Shown: positions 7,025-11,887 of the stretch, in pieces
Layout of the letters: every line of letters begins with the position of its first letter
How positions within the stretch are numbered: the first letter of the stretch is position 1
Assembly (NCBI GenBank): GCA_002729275.1
Contig: PBTP01000131.1
Coordinates: forward strand, 1-11,887
Origin: Roseibacillus sp.
GTDB taxonomy: Bacteria > Verrucomicrobiota > Verrucomicrobiia > Verrucomicrobiales > Akkermansiaceae
Length of the DNA stretch: 11,887 bases
Direction: 5' to 3'
Position numbers and translations under genes: made by a program
The notes under the pieces: generated by a model
What the model was told of the DNA's origin: nothing
Database searches by the model: none
What the model saw: the letters and a program-made list of their open reading frames with translations, nothing else

Positions 7025-8382
7025 TGGGAAATTTGTCCAGAAGGAGGTTCCTTGTTGGCAACGGAGCATTTCTGACTCTGCCCTTTTTGCCGTCGCTCGC
7101 CAAAGGAAGAGCCCTTCCCGGGCCGGCGAAGAGGTTTGTCATGATGTATCTCCCAAACGGCCTTGTGAGGCGTTGCTTCATTCCTGGAGAGGGAGAGCGC
7201 TCATCTCCCGGATTCAAGACGGTCAAGGGTTCCGAGCGATTACGAGAAAAGGCTGATTCCACGCCCTCGGGCATGCGCCCTCTGGAATTAACGTCGACCA
7301 TGAGTCCGCTGTCGGGGCATCTGGAAAACCTCACTCTTTTGACAGGTCTTGACCGGCCCTACAAATTAGGTGGCGATGCTCACGAGCAAGGAGCGTCCTG
7401 TTATTTGAGCGAGGTCTCTCCGGAGGAGGCTGCGGATAAGAAACTCCGCTTCCTGCAAGGGCGCACCCTGGATCACGTCATTGGCGAAACGCTTGGTCTT
7501 GGAGCTCCCATGAAGACCCTGGAGATTAGTTGCAACGGCTTCACTCGGGGCAAGGAGTCGACGAAGTTTGATAATATTTCGTGGTACGGCGTCGATCAGC
7601 TCGCCCCATCGATCAAGGACCCTCAGGCTCTCTACGATCGCTTGTTCCTCTCGGACGATGCGAGATACAGCGATCACTTGAGTGAGGTGACGAGCCTGGT
7701 CATGGCCGATGCGAAGTCCCTGTCGCGGAAATTGGGGCGCAGTGACAAGGATACTCTCGATGAACTAATGACAATGATCCGGGATATTGAAACCAGGATG
7801 GCACGGCTTCGAAAACATGTTTCAGAGGCAGGTGTTGCCCGGCCGACAGACGAGGTTCTGCCCCGGGGCGAATATATTAAATTGCAATGCGACCTCATGA
7901 TTTCGGCTTTGCGAATGGGAATCACCAATGTGAGTACGATGATGATCGGTCCGGAGAGGTGGAATGCGCCCATGCTTTATGAAAGCGTTTTCAAGAAGCC
8001 GGTCGTGCATCATGCCATGTCTCACAGGCAAAAGGGTGACGGATATGCCCAGCTCCAGAAGATCGATCTTTTCCATATGGAAAAATATGAATACCTGCTG
8101 TCCAGAATGAAGAATTTGAAGGAGGCAGACGGATCCTCCATGCTCGATCATTCGGTCGTCGCTTGCGGGGTGGGTCTGGGGGATGGGGCTACTCACCAAT
8201 ATTTTGATCTGCCGCTTATCTTGGCCGGCAAAGCTCATTCCGGTATGAAGGGTGCAAGGCAACTACAATGTCCTAATGGCACGCCAATCAGTAACGCCTG
8301 GTTAAGTATTGCCCGTCATCTCGGGCTGGATTTAGAACGGTTTTCAAATAGCACCGGGACAATCCCTCAATTATTCTCGTGA
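7024..8382 (+). CDS. Tat-exported DUF1552 domain protein
   Basis: Exported protein of unknown activity. The N-terminus has a twin-arginine signal, SRRRFLV at 5-11 followed by a hydrophobic stretch to about residue 24, so it is probably exported folded and may carry a cofactor. The rest (about 36-450) matches DUF1552: FVMMYLPNG near the start of the mature domain, GAPMKTLEIS in the middle, MISALRMGITNVSTMM, and a C-terminal block with GVGLGDGATHQYFDLPLILAG (from about 382) and PNGTPISNAWLSIARHLGL. The length of 452 residues is normal. As I recall, DUF1552 genes often sit beside DUF1592/DUF1588-type cytochrome proteins in Planctomycetota and Verrucomicrobiota. Here the partners are a sigma factor, a membrane protein and a PDZ protein. 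The gene starts inside the stop of the preceding one and probably depends on its translation. Confidence 0.88.
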   Translation: MGNLSRRRFLVGNGAFLTLPFLPSLAKGRALPGPAKRFVMMYLPNGLVRRCFIPGEGERSSPGFKTVKGSERLREKADSTPSGMRPLELTSTMSPLSGHLENLTLLTGLDRPYKLGGDAHEQGASCYLSEVSPEEAADKKLRFLQGRTLDHVIGETLGLGAPMKTLEISCNGFTRGKESTKFDNISWYGVDQLAPSIKDPQALYDRLFLSDDARYSDHLSEVTSLVMADAKSLSRKLGRSDKDTLDELMTMIRDIETRMARLRKHVSEAGVARPTDEVLPRGEYIKLQCDLMISALRMGITNVSTMMIGPERWNAPMLYESVFKKPVVHHAMSHRQKGDGYAQLQKIDLFHMEKYEYLLSRMKNLKEADGSSMLDHSVVACGVGLGDGATHQYFDLPLILAGKAHSGMKGARQLQCPNGTPISNAWLSIARHLGLDLERFSNSTGTIPQLFS

Positions 8383-8455
8383 TCGATTCCCGAGAGTGAA
8401 TTAAACAAGCGCCTACAAGGACGACGCTACTACAGGCAGACACAAGTTATCAGAC

Positions 8456-9472
8456 ATGAAATACCCATTCCTCGTTTCACTTTCATTGGCCCTTAGCCTC
8501 TCTGCGCTCTACGGTATCGAGCGCCCCAAATCCCTGGATGGAGATCAGCCGGGAGACGGTCCGGAACAAGTCGATAACGGAATCAGGGAAAAGGGAGAAG
8601 AAGGTGCTCCCGAGGCCCTTCTGGAGAAAAAGCGTCGGGGAACAGCCTGGCTCGGGGTGTTGGCAAAGCCGGTTAGTGAGACCCTCCGGGTACATCTGGA
8701 TGTGAAGGAAGGGGTAGTTCTTGACTATGTTGCCCCGGATAGCCCGGCCTCGAAAGCAGGTTTGCGCCAGCACGACATTCTTCTTTCGGTGGAGGGAAAG
8801 GCGATTTCCAGCCAGCAGGACTTGCGAGAGGCGATCCAAGGGCACCGACCCGGTGACAAGGTGAAGTTGCAGGTGATCGTCCAAGGAGGAAAGGGAGAGC
8901 GGGAGGTAGAAATGGCCGAGCGTCCGGCGGACGGTCCCGAAGTGCCCCGAGGAAATTTAGAAGGCAATCTGCCTCCAGGATTTCTGTTTGGGGATCTGCC
9001 TGAGCTTCCAGGCGGGATCGAAGATTTGATCCCCGGGGGCGGAGAAGACTTCCAGCGAGAGCTGGAAGGCCACATGAAGAGGTTTGAGAAGCAGCTGCGG
9101 GAGATGGAAGGAGGAGGAGGGGGCCTGAAGCTGGACTTCGACCTTTTTAATGACCTTCAGAGGGGCAATAAGGAAGGTGGCGCATTTAACTTCAACTTCA
9201 AATCCTCAAGTAGTGTCAAGTTTGTGGACGAGCACGGAAGTGTCGTTTTAAAAACGACGGAAGGGGGAAAAGAGGTGACCGTCAGAGACGTCGAAGGAGA
9301 GATTGTCTTTGAAGGGCCATGGGATAATGATCAGGACAAGGCCGCTGCGCCGCAGGACATTCGTGAGCGGCTTGACGTAATGTTCCAGCAGAACCGGTTC
9401 AAGTTTCGTCTCGACCAGGTTCCAGAGCCCGATGTGGAGATTCCAGAAAACGAGGAGCTCGATCTGGAATAG
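8456..9472 (+). CDS. Exported PDZ domain protein without a protease domain
   Basis: The 338-residue product starts with a Sec-type signal peptide (MKYPFLVSLSLALSLSALYG, cleavage near 20). A charged linker leads to one PDZ domain at about 64-155, with carboxylate-loop WLGV at 66-69, the strand GVVLDYVAPDSPASKAGLRQ (86-105) and DILLSVEGKAI typical of HtrA/DegP PDZ domains. No trypsin-like or other protease domain is present. Next come a Pro/Gly-rich segment (158-196), a short charged helix (198-217), a Gly run, and a C-terminal beta-like domain at about 250-320 (KFVDEHGSVVL, VRDVEGEIVFEGPWD). The tail is acidic. The gene lies 73 bases after the DUF1552 gene on the same strand. A PDZ protein beside an ECF sigma factor suggests a role in sensing or binding protein C-termini outside the cytoplasm; that is inference. 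No Shine-Dalgarno is seen before the ATG. Confidence 0.85.
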   Translation: MKYPFLVSLSLALSLSALYGIERPKSLDGDQPGDGPEQVDNGIREKGEEGAPEALLEKKRRGTAWLGVLAKPVSETLRVHLDVKEGVVLDYVAPDSPASKAGLRQHDILLSVEGKAISSQQDLREAIQGHRPGDKVKLQVIVQGGKGEREVEMAERPADGPEVPRGNLEGNLPPGFLFGDLPELPGGIEDLIPGGGEDFQRELEGHMKRFEKQLREMEGGGGGLKLDFDLFNDLQRGNKEGGAFNFNFKSSSSVKFVDEHGSVVLKTTEGGKEVTVRDVEGEIVFEGPWDNDQDKAAAPQDIRERLDVMFQQNRFKFRLDQVPEPDVEIPENEELDLE

Positions 9473-9550
9473 TGCTCATCGAATACACCGGACTCATCGA
9501 ATTCCGTTTTCCGGGGCTGTGCTTTTGATCCGTGCGGATCCACGTGGGTC
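9473..9550. other. Convergent intergenic region with weak hairpin and direct repeat
   Basis: The PDZ gene and the methyltransferase gene converge here, so transcription is expected to end from both sides. GATCCG-TG-CGGATC (9527-9540) is a perfect small dyad, overlapped by the palindrome CCACGTGG (9540-9547). On neither strand does a clear T-run follow, so an intrinsic terminator is only weakly supported. A 10-base direct repeat, CTCATCGAAT, occurs at 9475-9484 and 9493-9502. Confidence 0.3.
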
Positions 9551-10450
9551 TTAGGTCTCCACGAGAATGCTTTTGAGGTACTGCTCTCCGGTGAAATCTG
9601 GGGGCATCGGAAATTGGGATAAACAGGCCCTAGCTGGTATGGCCGCTCTCACTATCCGGTCGAATAATGAGCTGGAAAGGCGGCGGCAGTTCGTGGTGCA
9701 AAGGAGCCACCCCCCGGGAGAGAGGCAGGCCGTAGCCAGCGAGACCAGATGGCCGTAGTGATCTTCAGCCTGAAAGACCTTTCCATCCTGATCTCTCGAA
9801 AAGGTAGGAGGATCCAGAATAATGCCCGTGAAGAGGCGCTTCTGCCTGGCGAATCTCTGGAGCCAGTGAAAGGTGTCGCCTTTGCAAAAATATTGTGAGG
9901 AAACATCGATGCCATTAAGCTCCATGTTTCTCTGCGCCCAGTCAATGTAGGGCTGGGAAAGATCAAGGGTAGTTGTGGTAGCGCCCGCAAGGGCGGCACA
10001 AACGGAAAAGGCTCCCGTATAGGCAAAGGTATTAAGCACGGTGTCGCCCGCTTGGCAGCGATCCCGAACTCGGGTTCGATTGTCCCTTTGATCAAGAAAG
10101 ATTCCTTGAGAATAACCTGACTGGAAGCTGACAAGATAACGAACTCCCCGCTCCGCAATTTCGAAATGGTTCTCGACGGGAGGTCCAGATATCAGAATTG
10201 GTGATTTTCGATCGGTCTGATCAAGCCGTTTCCAGTATGTAGTTGCTGGCGGTAAGAGGTTGGAAGCCCAGTCGCTGAGTTCGAGGGAAAGCCCAGAAGA
10301 AGAAGTAGACAGCAGGCGCCGCCCCGCGAATTCGTCAATATAGATACCAGGCATCTTATCACCGATACCGTCCACAAGACGGAATGAATCGGTGTCGCCC
10401 AGACCCAGGTCTGATCGGATTTTCTCGGAGATTTGTATTTTGCCAACCAT
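9551..10450 (-). CDS. RlmI-type class I SAM-dependent methyltransferase lacking PUA domain
   Basis: Probable rRNA (cytosine-5) methyltransferase of the RlmI/YccW family, using S-adenosylmethionine. Visible family marks: QGIFLDQRDNR at 115-125, motif I VLNTFAYTGAFSVCAALAGA at 138-157, the SAM-binding acidic strand TLDLSQPYIDWAQRNMELNG (161-180), DPPTFSR at 213-219, and LLCTTNCRRLSS, whose Cys255 aligns with the catalytic cysteine of the FSCS motif in E. coli RlmI. It has 299 residues against about 396 in E. coli; the missing part is mainly the N-terminal PUA RNA-binding domain, while the middle EEHLR-like substrate region is partly present. Shorter relatives are known, so this is not evidence of truncation. 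ATG 10450 is used; no Shine-Dalgarno is visible. The gene stands alone on its strand. Target base and substrate cannot be decided from sequence. Confidence 0.85.
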   Translation of the reverse strand: MVGKIQISEKIRSDLGLGDTDSFRLVDGIGDKMPGIYIDEFAGRRLLSTSSSGLSLELSDWASNLLPPATTYWKRLDQTDRKSPILISGPPVENHFEIAERGVRYLVSFQSGYSQGIFLDQRDNRTRVRDRCQAGDTVLNTFAYTGAFSVCAALAGATTTTLDLSQPYIDWAQRNMELNGIDVSSQYFCKGDTFHWLQRFARQKRLFTGIILDPPTFSRDQDGKVFQAEDHYGHLVSLATACLSPGGWLLCTTNCRRLSSSLFDRIVRAAIPARACLSQFPMPPDFTGEQYLKSILVET

Positions 10451-10570
10451 GGGAGTGCCGCGATTGATCGACGCAGTCTCGGGGAGGTCGCAGGGGTATC
10501 CAGCGAAATCCTGTGGTTCGTAGTGCTAAAACGATTGGAATCATTTTACGATCATCAATACTCCCTGCGG
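10451..10570. promoter_or_regulatory. Divergent promoter region of the methyltransferase and phosphohexomutase genes
   Basis: The 120 bases between two divergent starts must hold promoters for both genes. The right half is AT-richer (about 10523-10561), which fits a promoter for the mutase. I could not name convincing -35/-10 pairs. The mutase frame is open upstream with GTG at 10523 and TTG at 10535, so the gap may be shorter if one of these is used. Confidence 0.4.
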
Positions 10571-11887
10571 ATGAGCACCTGGAGGACAGAGCTGGCGAAA
10601 GCCGCGCAAACGGGCAGGCTTCTTGAGGAGTCGGCAACGAATATAGGCCTTCTGCTTGCTGGAACCAGCGATGGTAGCGCCGAAGAGGCGGTGGCAGAGC
10701 TGGTTCAAGGTCGGCGATGGGAAGAGCTGAATGACAGGTTCTACAAGAAATTAGCTTTCGGGACGGGTGGAATGAGGGGGCGGACGATTGGCAGGGTGGT
10801 TACCGCTGCAGAGCGTGGGAGCCACGGGGCCTCAGAGAGGCCAGAGGTGCCCTGCCATGGGACTGCGACGATGAACTTCTATAATCTGAACAGGGCGATT
10901 CGGGGCTTTATCGCCTACCTGAAGAGGGATTTGGAGGATGCGGGAGAAGGTCGCAGGCCAGTGTTTGTGATTGCCCACGATACCCGTCATTTTTCTGCTG
11001 AATTCGCGGGGTATTGCGGGAAGGTCTGCGCAGAGTTGGGATGCGATGCTCATCTATTCGATGGTCCTCGGTCCACTCCGGAACTCTCTTTTGCGCTGCG
11101 GCAGCTGGGAGCAGATGGCGGAGTGGTTCTTACGGCGAGCCACAATCCCGCGCAGGACAATGGGTTCAAGGCCTACTATCGTGATGGGGGCCAAATCGTT
11201 GAGCCTCACGCGCAGCGTATCATGGAAGAGGTGAACACTCTTGTGAGCGATAGTTACGAGGCTCTCCCGAATCAAGAAAGAGGGACGGTGCATGTCCTTG
11301 GCGCGGAGATGGACCAGCAGTATATGCTGAGGTTGAAAAAAAATCTGTTGGCTCCGGAGTTACTTGAAGGGCGGCCTGCCAAGGTGGTCTATACCAACCT
11401 TCACGGTACTGGAGGATGGATCGTAGTGCCCATGCTCAGAGAGCTGGGGTTCGAGGTCTTTACAGTGGCTGAGCAGGACACTCAGGATGGGGCCTTTCCC
11501 ACGGTGGCCTCTCCGAACCCCGAGAACGCCGCGGCACTGCAAAAAGCCATTGAGCTGGCAGAGGAGATCGGGGCGGATGCGGTAATTGGGACAGATCCGG
11601 ACTGTGACCGGATGGGGGTGGCAGTGCGTGCTGCCAGTGGGGACATGCAGTTGTTGAGCGGAAACCAGATAGGGACTCTCCTCGCCTGGTATCGAATAAA
11701 GACCTACTGCGATAAGGGGATTATTACGGAGTCGAACAGAAGCCGTGCGACTCTGATCAAGACTTTCGTGACTACCGATTTTCAATCAGCAATTGCGCGC
11801 CATTATGGAATCGGGGTTGTGAATACCTTAACTGGTTTCAAATATATCGGGGAGAAGCTTCGCAAATATGAGGAGGCAGTCCCTGCA
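10571..11887 (+). CDS. Phosphoglucomutase/phosphomannomutase (alpha-D-phosphohexomutase), C-terminus cut by window edge
   Basis: Cytoplasmic enzyme that interconverts 1- and 6-phosphates of glucose or mannose, feeding sugar-nucleotide, glycogen and envelope polysaccharide synthesis. 439 codons are visible and the frame is open at the edge; relatives have about 570-620 residues, so the C-terminal phosphate-binding domain is missing from view. Marks: FGTGGMRG at 63-70, the active-site phosphoserine loop TASHNP (Ser190), the magnesium loop DPDCDR at 342-347, LHGTGG at 277-282 and the sugar-binding TLTGFKYIGEKL at 419-430. The N-terminal domain with LNDRFYKKLAFGTGGMRGRTIG is typical of the longer PgcA/PGM2-like branch. 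I take ATG 10571 because the helix that follows (STWRTELAKAA) fits the family start; GTG 10523 and TTG 10535 are in-frame alternatives. Glucose against mannose preference cannot be judged here. A run of eight A bases lies near 11336-11343. Confidence 0.95.
   Translation, partial: MSTWRTELAKAAQTGRLLEESATNIGLLLAGTSDGSAEEAVAELVQGRRWEELNDRFYKKLAFGTGGMRGRTIGRVVTAAERGSHGASERPEVPCHGTATMNFYNLNRAIRGFIAYLKRDLEDAGEGRRPVFVIAHDTRHFSAEFAGYCGKVCAELGCDAHLFDGPRSTPELSFALRQLGADGGVVLTASHNPAQDNGFKAYYRDGGQIVEPHAQRIMEEVNTLVSDSYEALPNQERGTVHVLGAEMDQQYMLRLKKNLLAPELLEGRPAKVVYTNLHGTGGWIVVPMLRELGFEVFTVAEQDTQDGAFPTVASPNPENAAALQKAIELAEEIGADAVIGTDPDCDRMGVAVRAASGDMQLLSGNQIGTLLAWYRIKTYCDKGIITESNRSRATLIKTFVTTDFQSAIARHYGIGVVNTLTGFKYIGEKLRKYEEAVPA

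Noticed and set aside
7822..8262. Minus-strand open frame of 146 codons inside the DUF1552 gene
   Set aside because: It is antisense to conserved DUF1552 blocks and has no supporting motif.
8376..8399. Possible terminator after the DUF1552 gene (TTCTCG pairing with CGAGAG around an 11-base loop)
   Set aside because: The stem is short, the loop is large and no T-run follows, so it is not supported as a terminator.
11336..11343. Run of eight A bases in the phosphohexomutase gene as a slippage or phase-variation site
   Set aside because: The frame is intact on both sides (Leu-Lys-Lys-Asn), the run is short, and no alternative frame product is evident.
1..11887. Mobile elements, CRISPR arrays, tRNA or rRNA genes, toxin-antitoxin pairs
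   Set aside because: No transposase, integrase, regular repeat-spacer pattern, tRNA-like cloverleaf or small paired genes were found on either strand.

Overview
The window is a chromosomal segment of ordinary gene density. It carries eleven protein-coding genes, two of them cut by the window edges, and no RNA genes, insertion sequences, CRISPR arrays or prophage genes that I can see. The best guess for the organism is a Gram-negative member of the PVC group, Verrucomicrobiota or Planctomycetota. This is inference. It rests on a Tat-exported DUF1552 protein, an ECF sigma factor beside a small one-pass membrane protein and an exported PDZ protein, and the lack of a clear Shine-Dalgarno sequence before most genes.

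Left block, minus strand (1-2839). Reading from right to left come trpF (phosphoribosylanthranilate isomerase, alone without other trp genes), a 150-residue membrane-anchored protein of unknown function, and the ATPase and permease of a Mn/Zn/Fe-type metal ABC importer. The permease runs off the left edge. No substrate-binding protein lies inside the window. The ATPase has a His/Cys-rich N-terminal tail that could bind metal.

Centre block, plus strand (2867-9472). uvrA starts head to head with trpF and encodes a full UvrA with two ABC ATPase modules. The first pair of zinc-finger cysteines is replaced. Fourteen bases after uvrA begins an ECF sigma factor, followed by a one-pass membrane protein that could be its anti-sigma factor, a Tat-signal DUF1552 protein joined to it by a one-base stop/start overlap, and after 73 bases an exported PDZ protein without a protease domain. 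I read the last four as a possible envelope-signalling or export module. This is the most interesting part of the window, although each family is known.

Right block (9551-11887). A PUA-less RlmI-type SAM-dependent methyltransferase on the minus strand converges on the PDZ gene. It diverges, across 120 bases, from a phosphoglucomutase/phosphomannomutase gene cut by the right edge. Apart from these edges, intergenic space is short and no stretch over 300 bases lacks a gene.
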